From CAZDVK01 sp964508915 (GTDB lineage: Bacteria; Pseudomonadota; Alphaproteobacteria; Paracaedibacterales; CAIULA01), in NCBI GenBank assembly GCA_964508915.1, contig CAZDVK010000008.1:1-64000 (forward strand): a stretch of DNA of 64,000 bases. Direction: 5' to 3'. Below, piece by piece: positions 1 through 8,533 of this stretch. The translations under genes and the position numbers were made by a program. The notes beneath the pieces are model-generated. The model did no database searches, was not told where the DNA came from, and worked only from the letters and a program-made list of their open reading frames with translations. How positions within the stretch are numbered: the stretch's first letter is position 1; the number at the start of each line of letters is the position of its first letter.

Positions 1-122
1 ACCACATGTGTCCTCAAGCTTTTTATAACACAGAAAAAGTTAAGAAAGGGTTGATTTGCTTTTTTATTATCATGCTTACCCGTCAACTTGCATACTTTGT
101 CCTTTTTTAGAAAATTTTATGC

Positions 123-128
123 TAGAAT
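123..128 (+). promoter_or_regulatory. candidate -10 box for cydAB
   Basis: TAGAAT lies about 42 bases upstream of the cydA ATG and matches a sigma-70 -10 hexamer closely. No good -35 hexamer sits 16-18 bases upstream, where the sequence is a T/A-rich run, so an activator could be involved. The first 122 bases hold no coding region that I recognise. Confidence 0.3.
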
Positions 129-169
129 TTCACCAAGTGTTTTTTATGACCCTACAAGGATAAGTCACT

Positions 170-1510
170 ATGCTTGACGCTTTAATGCTGGCGCGTGTGC
201 AATTTGCCGCTAATATTACATTTCACATTCTTTTCCCAGCTATTACGATCGCTCTATGTTGGGTTCTGCTGTTTTTTAAAATTATGCATAATGTAACAGC
301 CAACCAAAAATGGCAGGAAGCTTACCAGTTTTGGGTTAAAATTTTTGCTTTGTGCTTTGCTATGGGGGTGGTCACCGGCATTACAATGTCATTCCAATTT
401 GGTACCAACTGGCCTGGGTTTATGGAAACAGTGGGAAATATAGCAGGCCCCTTGTTGGCTTATGAGGTCTTAACAGCCTTTTTCCTAGAAGCTACCTTTT
501 TAGGTGTTATGCTTTTTGGAGCCAGCAAAGTTTCAAACAAAGTTCATACGTTAGCCACTTTTTTAGTGGCACTTGGCACTACTGTATCTGCTTTCTGGAT
601 TTTAGCTTTGAATTCCTGGATGCAAACACCTGTTGGTTTTCAAATGGTGAATGGTAAGGCTATGGCAACCGATTGGTGGCATATTATTTTTAACCCATCC
701 ATGCCTTATCGAGTTCTACACGTACTTATTGCATCTGGCATTACGGCAGCATTTTTGATTATTGGCATTTCGGCATATCGTTGGAAACGGGGCGATCATA
801 CACCTTCTGTCAAATCCAGTTTAAAAGTAGGTATGTATCTAGCCGCTATTTTAACCCCGATTCAAATTTTTATTGGCGATTTGCACGGCCTCAATACGCT
901 TAAATATCAACCTGCAAAAGTTGCAGCTATGGAAGCACTATGGGAAACAAAAAAAGAAGCACCCCTTATTTTATTTGCCCTGCCTGATGAAGTTTCTAAA
1001 ACGAATCATTTTGAATTTTCTATTCCTAAAGGTGCTAGTTTCGTTTTAACCCATGACTCACATGGTGAGATTAAAGGGTTGAATGAATTTGCAAATAACC
1101 ACCCCCCGGTTGCACCTGTATTTTGGGCATTTCGTTTAATGGTTGGCGTTGGCCTGCTTATGTTAGCCCTTTCTTGGTTAGGTAGCTTGCAATTGTGGCG
1201 CCGGGGTGTTTTAGGAAGTTTGGTAACAAACTGTGCCATTTTCATGACTTTTTCAGGGTGGGTTGCAACTCTTGCAGGGTGGTACGTTACAGAAATTGGC
1301 CGACAACCCTATTTAGTTTACGGTGTATTAAAAACAGCTGATGCTGTTTCAAAAGTTCCACGGCCTATGGTGGCTACAAGTTTGGCTTTGTACTTATTGA
1401 TTTATGTTGTTTTGATTGTTTGCTTTATCATGACCCTATTTTACATAGCACGACGGGCAAAAATAGAGAAACCCATTCGCGTTAAAATAGCGCCTCAAAC
1501 AGACCAGTAA
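170..1510 (+). CDS. cydA: cytochrome bd ubiquinol oxidase subunit I
   Basis: CydA carries the quinol site and haems b558, b595 and d of cytochrome bd, a high-affinity terminal oxidase of the inner membrane that reduces oxygen to water without pumping protons. The 446-residue protein is polytopic. It keeps His19 and His184 at the haem-ligand positions, Glu99 and Glu107 of the proton path, the GTNWPG segment near residue 78, and the GRQP plus TADAVSK block near the C-terminus. It is shorter than the 522-residue E. coli protein, as expected for the short Q-loop class. The ATG follows an AAGGA-type ribosome site. cydB starts 20 bases after the stop, so the pair forms an operon. No cydX or cydDC was seen nearby. 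Confidence 0.96.
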   Translation: MLDALMLARVQFAANITFHILFPAITIALCWVLLFFKIMHNVTANQKWQEAYQFWVKIFALCFAMGVVTGITMSFQFGTNWPGFMETVGNIAGPLLAYEVLTAFFLEATFLGVMLFGASKVSNKVHTLATFLVALGTTVSAFWILALNSWMQTPVGFQMVNGKAMATDWWHIIFNPSMPYRVLHVLIASGITAAFLIIGISAYRWKRGDHTPSVKSSLKVGMYLAAILTPIQIFIGDLHGLNTLKYQPAKVAAMEALWETKKEAPLILFALPDEVSKTNHFEFSIPKGASFVLTHDSHGEIKGLNEFANNHPPVAPVFWAFRLMVGVGLLMLALSWLGSLQLWRRGVLGSLVTNCAIFMTFSGWVATLAGWYVTEIGRQPYLVYGVLKTADAVSKVPRPMVATSLALYLLIYVVLIVCFIMTLFYIARRAKIEKPIRVKIAPQTDQ

Positions 1511-1530
1511 GGAAAACGAAAGGTTTTATA

Positions 1531-2556
1531 ATGATTGTTCCATTTTCTGAAATTTTAAGTCATGGGCACTGGCTCCCCCTGATTTTTACAATATTAATGG
1601 GTGTTGCTGTTCTAGTTTATGTCATTCTAGACGGATACGATCTGGGTGTTGGCATTTTACTGAGTGGCGCCACCTCTTACGAAAAAGATAAAATGATCGC
1701 ATCCATAGGGCCTTTTTGGGACGCTAATGAAACGTGGCTTGTGCTCGGGGTTGGTATCTTACTGGTGGCTTTTCCCGCCGCCCACGGTATTATTTTGTCA
1801 TCTCTATACTTACCGACAGCTTTGATGCTCATTGGCCTTATTTTACGGGGTGTCGCCTTTGATTTTCGTGTAAAAGTTGATGCCCGTTATAAGACTTACT
1901 GGAATTGGACTTTTTTTATTGGTTCCTGTGTTACTGCTCTTTGTCAGGGATATATGCTGGGTAGCTATATTGTTGGTTTTGATCAATCTTTTAACAGCGT
2001 CATTTTTTCACTGCTCACGGGCGTGTGCCTGATGGCTGGTTATGCTTTCGTAGGTTCTTCTTGGTTAATTATGAAAACGGAAGGGTTGCTTCAAAAGAAA
2101 GCAATCGCATGGGCGCAGTTGGCTTTGTGGGGAACAGCCCTTGGCATGATTTTGGTATCACTGATGACCCCTTTCATCAGCCCACGAATCTTTGCAAAAT
2201 GGTTTCAGTGGCCGGTTTTCTTATATTTGTCACCAATCCCGTTGATAACAGGCATGCTTATTTTGACCCTTCATGTAACCCTTAAACATCTTCCAAAACA
2301 AGGGGATCGTCACTCTTGGGTTCCTTTTGTGGGCTCTGTGGGCTTGTTTCTGATGGGGTTCCTGGGGCTAGGTTACAGCTTTTTCCCTTATATTATACCT
2401 GACAAACTAACCATTTGGGACGCTGCCAGTTCTTACGATTCCTTGTGGATTATTTTAATAGGGGCTTTGGTGGTTCTACCCTTTATCATTGGCTATACAA
2501 TTTACGCCTACAGGATATTTTGGGGTAAAGTTGGTGTCTTAGATTATGGTTCATAA
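1531..2556 (+). CDS. cydB: cytochrome bd ubiquinol oxidase subunit II
   Basis: CydB is the second membrane subunit of cytochrome bd oxidase and supports haem assembly around CydA. The 341-residue protein has many hydrophobic segments and the family signature near the N-terminus: a GYDLGVGIL segment around residue 35 followed by GPFWDANETWLV around residue 60. Length is in the usual range for the CydB/CioB family. It follows cydA with a 20-base gap that contains an AAGGAAAACGAAAGG purine-rich stretch as ribosome site. The gene after it is on the other strand. With subunit I this gives the organism a respiratory route suited to low oxygen, for example inside a host cell; that role is inference. 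Confidence 0.96.
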   Translation: MIVPFSEILSHGHWLPLIFTILMGVAVLVYVILDGYDLGVGILLSGATSYEKDKMIASIGPFWDANETWLVLGVGILLVAFPAAHGIILSSLYLPTALMLIGLILRGVAFDFRVKVDARYKTYWNWTFFIGSCVTALCQGYMLGSYIVGFDQSFNSVIFSLLTGVCLMAGYAFVGSSWLIMKTEGLLQKKAIAWAQLALWGTALGMILVSLMTPFISPRIFAKWFQWPVFLYLSPIPLITGMLILTLHVTLKHLPKQGDRHSWVPFVGSVGLFLMGFLGLGYSFFPYIIPDKLTIWDAASSYDSLWIILIGALVVLPFIIGYTIYAYRIFWGKVGVLDYGS

Positions 2557-2598
2557 AAATAGAGCAAAGAACGACGAAAATACATAAAACAAAGAGGT

Positions 2599-3147
2599 CT
2601 AGTAGGGGGCTGGCGCTATTTCTTTCAGCATAGCGGCTGCATCCTCACGAAGGGCGCCTAATTCCTCGTTTTTTGATGCGGATTCTAGGTAGGCTCTAGC
2701 TTTGTTCAAATCTTTGGGAACCTCTATCCCATTTTTACATAACACCCCAGCATTAAACTGGGCTGGGCCATACCCTTTTTGAGCCGCAGCTTCATAATAC
2801 TCTAAAGCTTTTATGGGGTTTTTATCGATACCATCGCCAATTAAATAACTATCAGCCACCGCATTCAGTGCTGGCACAAAACCTAATGCTGCTGATCGTT
2901 GAAAATACTGAGTTGCTGTACCACTGTCTTTTGTACCGTTGTACCCCTCTAAATAGTACTGCCCTAACCAAAAAAGCCCTTCTGGACTATTCATTTCCTC
3001 TAAAGTTTTTAAGAACTTTTCGGCGGCATCTGGTTGGCCTGCTTGAACATGCTGCATTACGTAATGCTCAATAGGTGAACTATCTTTGGCAAAAACCGGC
3101 GTGGTTGCTAACAACAAGGCAAGAAAATATTGAAATTTTTGAATCAT
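2599..3147 (-). CDS. secreted Sel1-repeat protein
   Basis: The 182-residue product begins with a signal peptide of about 20 residues (basic start, LALLLATTP core, VFA cleavage site). The rest is at least three Sel1-like helical repeats of about 36 residues, seen as recurring G-x-x-x-A-x-x-Y-[FL] and A-x-x-[YW][FY]-x-x-A-A-x-x-G patterns, for example in ALGFVPALNAVADSYL and GYGPAQFNAGVLCKNG. Sel1 repeats are protein-binding solenoids, common in envelope proteins and in secreted proteins of host-associated bacteria. It is divergent from miaB and convergent with cydB. The partner is unknown; a periplasmic scaffold or a host-directed protein are both possible. Confidence 0.8.
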   Translation of the reverse strand: MIQKFQYFLALLLATTPVFAKDSSPIEHYVMQHVQAGQPDAAEKFLKTLEEMNSPEGLFWLGQYYLEGYNGTKDSGTATQYFQRSAALGFVPALNAVADSYLIGDGIDKNPIKALEYYEAAAQKGYGPAQFNAGVLCKNGIEVPKDLNKARAYLESASKNEELGALREDAAAMLKEIAPAPY

Positions 3148-3217
3148 GAATTAAAATTCTGCACACATTTTGCGAATGATTGAGTATAGTCTTTTTATTT
3201 ACAGTCGAGAAGTTCCC

Positions 3218-4588
3218 ATGACCAAAAAATTATACATAAAAACTTACGGTTGTCAGATGAATGTGTACGATTCTGATCAAATGGTGAACTTATTGGCGCC
3301 TTTAGGGTACGAAGTAACCGATAACCCAGATGAAGCCCACATGGCAATTTTAAATACATGCCATATTCGTGAAAAAGCCGAACAGAAAATGTATTCGGAT
3401 CTGGGGCGTTTAAACCAAACGCGAAAACGCCTTAAGGAAGAAAAAAATCAAGATTTATTAATTGGTGTAGGGGGGTGTGTGGCCCAAGCTGAGGGTGATG
3501 AAATTATTCGAAATGCGCCCTATGTCAGTATGGTTTTTGGGCCTCAAACATATCATCGTTTGCCAGAAATGATTGCACAAATCCATAAATCCCAGGCTGA
3601 AAAAGAACAAAAACCGTTTAAAGGTTTGGTCGATACAGATTTTCCTATGGAAAGTAAATTTGATTTGCTGCCAACTATGGAAAAATCATCAACTTCTGCA
3701 TTTCTTTCTATTCAAGAAGGTTGCGATAAGTTCTGTACTTTTTGTGTTGTGCCGTATACGCGGGGTGCTGAAACGTCTAGGCCCGTTGTTGATATTATAC
3801 GTGAGGCCATTCATCTTGTATCATTAGGAACCAAAGAAATAACTTTGTTGGGGCAGAATGTAAATGCTTTTCATGGCGCTGCCCCTCATATATCTTCCCA
3901 TGGTGCATCTACTTGGAACTTGGCGCACCTTATAGAGGAACTTGCTAAAATAGATGGCCTTGAACGTATTCGTTATACAACGTCACACCCACGAGATATG
4001 GATGATGACTTGATTCAAGCGCATGGTTCTATTGACAAACTCATGCCCTACCTACATTTACCTGTTCAGTCGGGTAGTGATCGTATTTTAGATGCCATGA
4101 ACCGCAAACACACAGCACAGCATTATTTAGAAATTATTGATAAGCTTAAACAGGCCTGTCCAGCTATTGCACTGTCGTCTGATTTTATTGTGGGCTTTCC
4201 AGGTGAAACAAAAGCTGACTTTGAAGACACCCTTCATTTAGTACGTCAGGTTAAATTTGCCCAAGCTTATTCTTTCAAGTATAGCATTCGCCCCGGAACA
4301 CCAGCGGGCGCTATGGATTTGCAAGTGCGTGAGGAAGACAAAACTGAACGCCTTAAAATTTTACAAGACTTGTTAACTGAACATCAGCAAGCCTTTAATA
4401 AAAGCCTGGTAGGAACGATTCAACCCGTTCTGTTTGATAAAACGTCACGGTTTGATAACCATATGCTGGGTAAAACCCCTTACATGCAATCGGTCCATAT
4501 TCCAGTACAAGAAAACCTCTTTGGGAAAATTGTCAATGTGCACTTGGAATCAGCAGTTGGCGTTAATTTTATGGGAAAATTGGTATAG
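3218..4588 (+). CDS. miaB: tRNA-2-methylthio-N6-isopentenyladenosine synthase (MiaB)
   Basis: MiaB is a radical-SAM methylthiotransferase that converts i6A37 to ms2i6A37 in tRNAs reading codons that begin with U. Visible in order: an N-terminal UPF0004 domain with the three auxiliary-cluster cysteines C12, C48 and C87; the radical-SAM triad C169-x3-C173-x2-C176 in GCDKFCTFC; and a C-terminal TRAM-type segment. The open frame extends upstream to 3170, but I place the start at the ATG at 3218 because it gives the normal MiaB N-terminus (KLYIKTYGCQMN), preceded by GAGAAG. Length is 456 residues, typical. The phoH/ybeY genes that often follow miaB in other bacteria are absent. A palindromic terminator follows. 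Confidence 0.97.
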   Translation: MTKKLYIKTYGCQMNVYDSDQMVNLLAPLGYEVTDNPDEAHMAILNTCHIREKAEQKMYSDLGRLNQTRKRLKEEKNQDLLIGVGGCVAQAEGDEIIRNAPYVSMVFGPQTYHRLPEMIAQIHKSQAEKEQKPFKGLVDTDFPMESKFDLLPTMEKSSTSAFLSIQEGCDKFCTFCVVPYTRGAETSRPVVDIIREAIHLVSLGTKEITLLGQNVNAFHGAAPHISSHGASTWNLAHLIEELAKIDGLERIRYTTSHPRDMDDDLIQAHGSIDKLMPYLHLPVQSGSDRILDAMNRKHTAQHYLEIIDKLKQACPAIALSSDFIVGFPGETKADFEDTLHLVRQVKFAQAYSFKYSIRPGTPAGAMDLQVREEDKTERLKILQDLLTEHQQAFNKSLVGTIQPVLFDKTSRFDNHMLGKTPYMQSVHIPVQENLFGKIVNVHLESAVGVNFMGKLV

Positions 4589-4596
4589 AAATAAGG

Positions 4597-4629
4597 TTAT
4601 GCATGCCTGAATAAAACAGGCATGCATAA
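4597..4629. terminator. hairpin between convergent genes
   Basis: A perfect 13-base-pair inverted repeat (TTATGCATGCCTG and its complement, 7-base A-rich loop) lies just after the miaB stop and ahead of the stop of the convergent gene at 4644. It could end transcription from both sides. Flanking T-runs are short, so efficiency is uncertain. Confidence 0.65.
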
Positions 4630-4643
4630 TTGAAAAAACTTTA

Positions 4644-5288
4644 TTAGCTCTTTCGTCTTTTTGTCCGAATGCTATCCATTTTAAATCGCATTTCGTTGTA
4701 GTAATCAACTTTTTCTTTAGGGTGGTCAAGGCTATACCCGGCTGATACTTTTTTAGATTCTTCTTCGTTTTCGGCTGTCCATTTAAAAGAGGGTGCTTTA
4801 TCACCACCATCAAAAATTTCCTTAACTTTGACACGAATTCGATCTAGGTTATGGTCAAAATTACTGCTACTTCCTCCCTTAACCCATTCCTTGCCGCTGG
4901 CAGTCGCGTTTAGGTGCATTCCACATTCATACTGGAATTCTTTTACATCTCCGCTTTTATAAGCTAAAGCGATAGCTTCTAATTTATTCTGCGCCGCTTC
5001 TATACCATAAGCTAAGTCTTCCCCTGGCCCTTGATGAAGCAATTCTAAAAGTCCTGCCACATCATTTGCGTTATCAATTTTTCTAGACAAAACAACGCAT
5101 GTAAAATTTTTGGTATCTTTTAAGGGGCATTTTGTAAAACATTTTTTAACTTCTTCGGTAAGCTCTCCAAGCTTTGTCACATCGACCCCTTCCGCTAATT
5201 TCTTGGTGCAGCTAAATGTACAAGAAGCCCAAACCTGTGTGCTCATAAAAGCAATAACGAACGTTAATAAAATTTTTCTAGTTAGCAT
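4644..5288 (-). CDS. secreted protein with N-terminal twin CX3C motif
   Basis: I do not recognise a named family. The 214-residue product has a signal peptide (residues 1-21, ending in VWA) followed at once by C23-x3-C27, 22 residues, then C50-x3-C54, with a KKCFTKC core and a KNF motif after it. Such a spacing can staple a helical hairpin with two disulfides. The rest is hydrophilic and helix-rich with a basic C-terminus (RTKRRKS). The 409-residue product at 28791-30020 begins the same way, so I treat the two as sharing an N-terminal module. A strong ribosome site (AGGAGAAAC) precedes the ATG. It is monocistronic, and export to periplasm or host is inferred from the signal peptide. Confidence 0.75.
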   Translation of the reverse strand: MLTRKILLTFVIAFMSTQVWASCTFSCTKKLAEGVDVTKLGELTEEVKKCFTKCPLKDTKNFTCVVLSRKIDNANDVAGLLELLHQGPGEDLAYGIEAAQNKLEAIALAYKSGDVKEFQYECGMHLNATASGKEWVKGGSSSNFDHNLDRIRVKVKEIFDGGDKAPSFKWTAENEEESKKVSAGYSLDHPKEKVDYYNEMRFKMDSIRTKRRKS

Positions 5289-5443
5289 AAAAGTTTCTCC
5301 TATTAAAGTTAGAAAATATCATCATGCTTAGATTCTAAGTTAAAATGCTTAACAAAAAGTTAACGCAGAAAAAATATAAAGCATGCATCAGAAACCAGAC
5401 CCATTAACATTTTATTAACTATTTTGTGCTATCTCACTTTGTC

Positions 5444-5459
5444 GAGGGGTGACCCCCTC
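5444..5459 (+). promoter_or_regulatory. GC-rich hairpin in 5' leader
   Basis: GAGGGG, loop TGAC, CCCCTC forms a compact stem about 25 bases ahead of the start codon at 5484 and a few bases before its AAAAGGAG ribosome site. It stands out in an otherwise AT-rich leader. It may stabilise the mRNA or act as an upstream terminator; I cannot tell which. Confidence 0.4.
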
Positions 5460-5483
5460 AATCTTTTAAAAGGAGATACACCC

Positions 5484-6050
5484 ATGAAAAAGATTTTCTA
5501 TCCCGCCATCACAGTTTTAGGTTTTACTTTTACAGCTACTTGCTATGCCTCATCTTCCGATGAACCCACCGTCATAGACCCTGAAAGAATCAACCGCAAT
5601 TTAACTATCGTTTTTCCAACTACAAAAGCTTTGTTTTCACAAGAACTTCAAGAGGTTACTAATCAATCGGCTGTGCATATCCCACCAACAGTTTTGCATA
5701 TTCCACAAAAACGATCTGCCTTATCACGTTTTTTTTCATGTTTTTCATGCAAAAGCGACGCAGCTGTTGAAGCTGTTAAACCATTACCCCTTCCAAGGCT
5801 CCAACAACTTCCTGTGCGTGGAATAGGTGCGGTAACGGCATATCCACAGTCCACCGTTGCGGCATTGTCAACTGTGGCAAGGCTGGGTCGATTGGATTCA
5901 GAGATTACCCTTGGACAAATTATCGGACCCGTCACACGCTCAGACTCAGACAGTTCTTTTTCAGATTATTTATCAGCTGTTAGTGATGATAGCTTTGATG
6001 ACGAACGTTACCGCAGACCATGCCCCTATGAGTGTTGTAAACGGGGCTGA
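5484..6050 (+). CDS. secreted protein, unknown function
   Basis: The frame opens at 5424, but the ATG at 5484 has a near-perfect ribosome site (AAAAGGAGATACACCC) and starts a clean signal peptide (MKKIF, hydrophobic core, cleavage near CYASS at residues 19-23), giving 188 residues. The mature part has no domain I recognise. It contains a cysteine-containing FSCFSCK segment around residue 85, a serine/aspartate-rich acidic stretch (SDSDSSFSDYLSAVSDDSF) near residues 150-170, and a C-terminal CPYECCKRG with three cysteines. The mix of low-complexity acidic sequence and cysteines suggests an exported protein with little fixed structure outside a small disulfide core; function is unknown. It converges on anmK with a 12-base gap. 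Confidence 0.65.
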   Translation: MKKIFYPAITVLGFTFTATCYASSSDEPTVIDPERINRNLTIVFPTTKALFSQELQEVTNQSAVHIPPTVLHIPQKRSALSRFFSCFSCKSDAAVEAVKPLPLPRLQQLPVRGIGAVTAYPQSTVAALSTVARLGRLDSEITLGQIIGPVTRSDSDSSFSDYLSAVSDDSFDDERYRRPCPYECCKRG

Positions 6051-6062
6051 TTATGTTGTTGA

Positions 6063-7229
6063 TCAACAGAAATAGTCTCCGCCACAAGTTGGCATAGAAA
6101 CACCCGTTGTGTTTGGAAAACTAAATGGAAGCCCTTTTAAATGTCGTACAGCTAGATAGGCAAAAATTTGGGCTTCCAAAGCTTGTGAATTCCATCCTAC
6201 GCTATCAGCTTTATGCATCACGATACCTGGGCCCAAGGCTTTCATAAGATAGTCTTCTAAAAATTTCAAAATAATTGGGTTTTGAGCCCCGCCCCCTGCC
6301 ATAATCCACATTTTAGGAACATCTATATTCAGTGACACAACGCTATCTACTAAGCTTTTAGCTGTGAAAGCTTCAAGGGTGGCGCAGCCATCTTCAAGGG
6401 TTAATGGGGCTAATTCAGCAATCAGATTCAAATGACCAATATCTAAAGATTTGGGTGCAGGAAGGGTAAAATAATTGTGCCCATTTTTTTGAACACCTTT
6501 TTCGAATAACAAACTTAAAACATTTTCATGTACCTGGCCCTGTGATCCATAGCGACCATTTGCATCCATTTGTTCCTGGTTATGTGTACGCTGACGCACA
6601 AAACGATCGACCAAACCATTGGCAGGGCCTGTATCAAAAGCAATCATATGGTCAGGTTTGTCACTGGGAATAATCGTAACGTTTGCAATACCCCCTAAGT
6701 TCACAACAACAGCTGGAATATATCCATCTCGTTTAGCCAAAGCGTAGTGATAAATAGGGGCAAAAGGGGCCCCTTGACCACCTAAAGTGATATCCTGCTT
6801 GCGGAAATTGTTGACAACAGGAATGCCCACTAATTCGGCTAAACGCTTTCCATGGCCCACAATGGTTGAAACAGGGGGATGGTGGTATAACGTTTGACCG
6901 TGGTAGCCAACCACACGGATTGTTTCAGGTAAACATTTTGTTTCACTTATTAACCGTCGTACAGCTTCTGCATGCAAATGGGTTGATTCGTCAATAATTT
7001 GCGGCAGGTTAGGCCATAAATTTTCAGCTTTTTCCAAATCCCCTTGAACAGATCGAACAACTTCTTCAGCTTGTTTTAATTGTGACTTAAAAAAAGCAGA
7101 ATAGGGCATCGAAATATGCCCACATTCTTCAATAATCGAATCACCATCTGTTTTCAGTAAGGCGGCATCGATACCGTCCATTGATGTACCGCTCATCAAC
7201 CCAACGCTGAAAACGGGGTATTGAATCAA
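6063..7229 (-). CDS. anmK: anhydro-N-acetylmuramic acid kinase
   Basis: AnmK phosphorylates and hydrates 1,6-anhydro-MurNAc, released from peptidoglycan turnover, to MurNAc-6-phosphate in the cytoplasm. The 388-residue protein has the ASKHA-fold signatures of the family: GLMSGTSMDGIDAALL near the N-terminus, VVVNLGGIANVT and FDTGPANGLVDRF mid-protein, and MAGGGAQNPIIL near residue 310. The start is a TTG whose last bases overlap the TGA stop of pfkA (TTGA), so translation is probably coupled to pfkA. Pairing with a glycolytic kinase fits a cell-wall sugar salvage role feeding central metabolism. Length is usual for AnmK. Confidence 0.95.
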   Translation of the reverse strand: MIQYPVFSVGLMSGTSMDGIDAALLKTDGDSIIEECGHISMPYSAFFKSQLKQAEEVVRSVQGDLEKAENLWPNLPQIIDESTHLHAEAVRRLISETKCLPETIRVVGYHGQTLYHHPPVSTIVGHGKRLAELVGIPVVNNFRKQDITLGGQGAPFAPIYHYALAKRDGYIPAVVVNLGGIANVTIIPSDKPDHMIAFDTGPANGLVDRFVRQRTHNQEQMDANGRYGSQGQVHENVLSLLFEKGVQKNGHNYFTLPAPKSLDIGHLNLIAELAPLTLEDGCATLEAFTAKSLVDSVVSLNIDVPKMWIMAGGGAQNPIILKFLEDYLMKALGPGIVMHKADSVGWNSQALEAQIFAYLAVRHLKGLPFSFPNTTGVSMPTCGGDYFC

Positions 7230-8326
7230 GCAACATCCCCGACATATATACCCAGTGAACGGGCCGTTTGAACGAGTGTGCCATTAGTTTCAACTGATTG
7301 GTAATGACGAATGGCTTCTTCAATTGGCACATGGTTGACATGACCATTTTGCCAACAAACCATACGATTAAATTGTTTTTCAGCCACCAAATCCACAGCC
7401 TTAACGCCAAAAGCAGATGCCAGCAAACGGTCATAAGCATTCGGTGGTCCACCCCGTTGGGTGTGCCCTAAAACAGTTACACGCGTTTCAAAACCTGTAT
7501 ATTTCTGGATTTTTTCGCCTAAATAGGCCCCAATACCACCGTATCGGGGACGACCCGTGGTTTCATCTTTAATGGTTGCTAGGTCACCATTTTCCTTACA
7601 CACTGATTCAGCAACCACCACAATAACGGCCTTTTGACCTGCGTCTTTTAACTCCCGAATACGATCACACACCTGTTGTAGTCGGTAAGGAATTTCTGGA
7701 ATCAAAATAATATGGGCACCGCCGGCAATACCACAACTAATGGCAATATGGCCAGCATCGCGGCCCATAACTTCTAACACCATAACCCGTTGATGACTGG
7801 CTGCTGTTGTATGAAGGCGGTCTAAAGCATCCGTTGCAATATCTAACGCTGTTGTATGACCAATGGAAAGTTCCGTATGGGCCAAATCATTATCAATGGT
7901 TTTGGGAATAGTTACTAAGTTGATTCCTTTTTTGGCAAGCTTACTTAAAATACGCATACTGCCATCACCTCCGATAGCAATCAAAGCATCCAAACCTAAT
8001 TCTTGATACCCTTTTATCAGGTCTTCCGACCGGTCAGATCGGGTTCCATCACCATTTGGAAAAGCAAACGGGTCATCTTTATTGGTGCTACCTAAAAAAG
8101 TTCCCCCACTGCGCAACAAAGCCGCGTCACATTTTGAAAGGGTTATTTCTTCAAATTCAACAGGCCTTTTAATTAACCCTGTTGTACCGTAATGAATCCC
8201 ATAAACTTGCCATTCGTATTTTACAATGGCGTGGCGGGCCACAGCGTGCAAAGCCGCATTCAAACCAGCGCAATCTCCACCGCTTGTTAAAACGCCAATT
8301 CGTCGAAACGTCGTCAGAATACTCAC
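7226..8326 (-). CDS. pfkA: 6-phosphofructokinase
   Basis: Phosphorylates fructose-6-phosphate to the 1,6-bisphosphate. Motifs of the PFK family are clear in the 366 residues: LTSGGDCAGLNAA at 13-25, GGDGS at 119-123 and PKTIDNDL at 141-148, plus MEVMGRDAGHIA-like sequence after it. The phosphoryl-donor positions read Gly (GGDG, as in ATP enzymes) and Lys (PKTIDND, as in pyrophosphate-type enzymes), a mixed group III pattern usually linked with ATP use, so the donor needs assay. A good AAGGGGAG ribosome site precedes the ATG. It is first in a two-gene operon with anmK. Confidence 0.93.
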   Translation of the reverse strand: MSILTTFRRIGVLTSGGDCAGLNAALHAVARHAIVKYEWQVYGIHYGTTGLIKRPVEFEEITLSKCDAALLRSGGTFLGSTNKDDPFAFPNGDGTRSDRSEDLIKGYQELGLDALIAIGGDGSMRILSKLAKKGINLVTIPKTIDNDLAHTELSIGHTTALDIATDALDRLHTTAASHQRVMVLEVMGRDAGHIAISCGIAGGAHIILIPEIPYRLQQVCDRIRELKDAGQKAVIVVVAESVCKENGDLATIKDETTGRPRYGGIGAYLGEKIQKYTGFETRVTVLGHTQRGGPPNAYDRLLASAFGVKAVDLVAEKQFNRMVCWQNGHVNHVPIEEAIRHYQSVETNGTLVQTARSLGIYVGDVA

Positions 8327-8494
8327 TCCCCTTAATGGTACAATTTTACTTAAAACTTTAATTTTTTCGAACCTATTTGTACATATGAAAACAGATTTTT
8401 CAAGAAATTAAGGAGTGTACGCGGCTTTTTTCTGACAAGTCGTTGATTATTGATTTTTTTATTCAAAAATCACACTGAATTTAATAGTCTTTCT

Positions 8495-8524
8495 GGGGGT
8501 TTTTATGGGCATAAAATCCCCCCC
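8495..8524 (-). terminator. hairpin after ftsA
   Basis: On the minus strand, 10-40 bases after the ftsA stop, five G, an unpaired A, TTTTATG, a two-base loop, CATAAAA and five C can fold into a long stem. A run of U does not follow directly, so it may be a processing or pausing hairpin instead of a classical terminator. The rest of 8327-8533 holds only the pfkA leader. Confidence 0.5.
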
Positions 8525-8533
8525 GACCATTCT

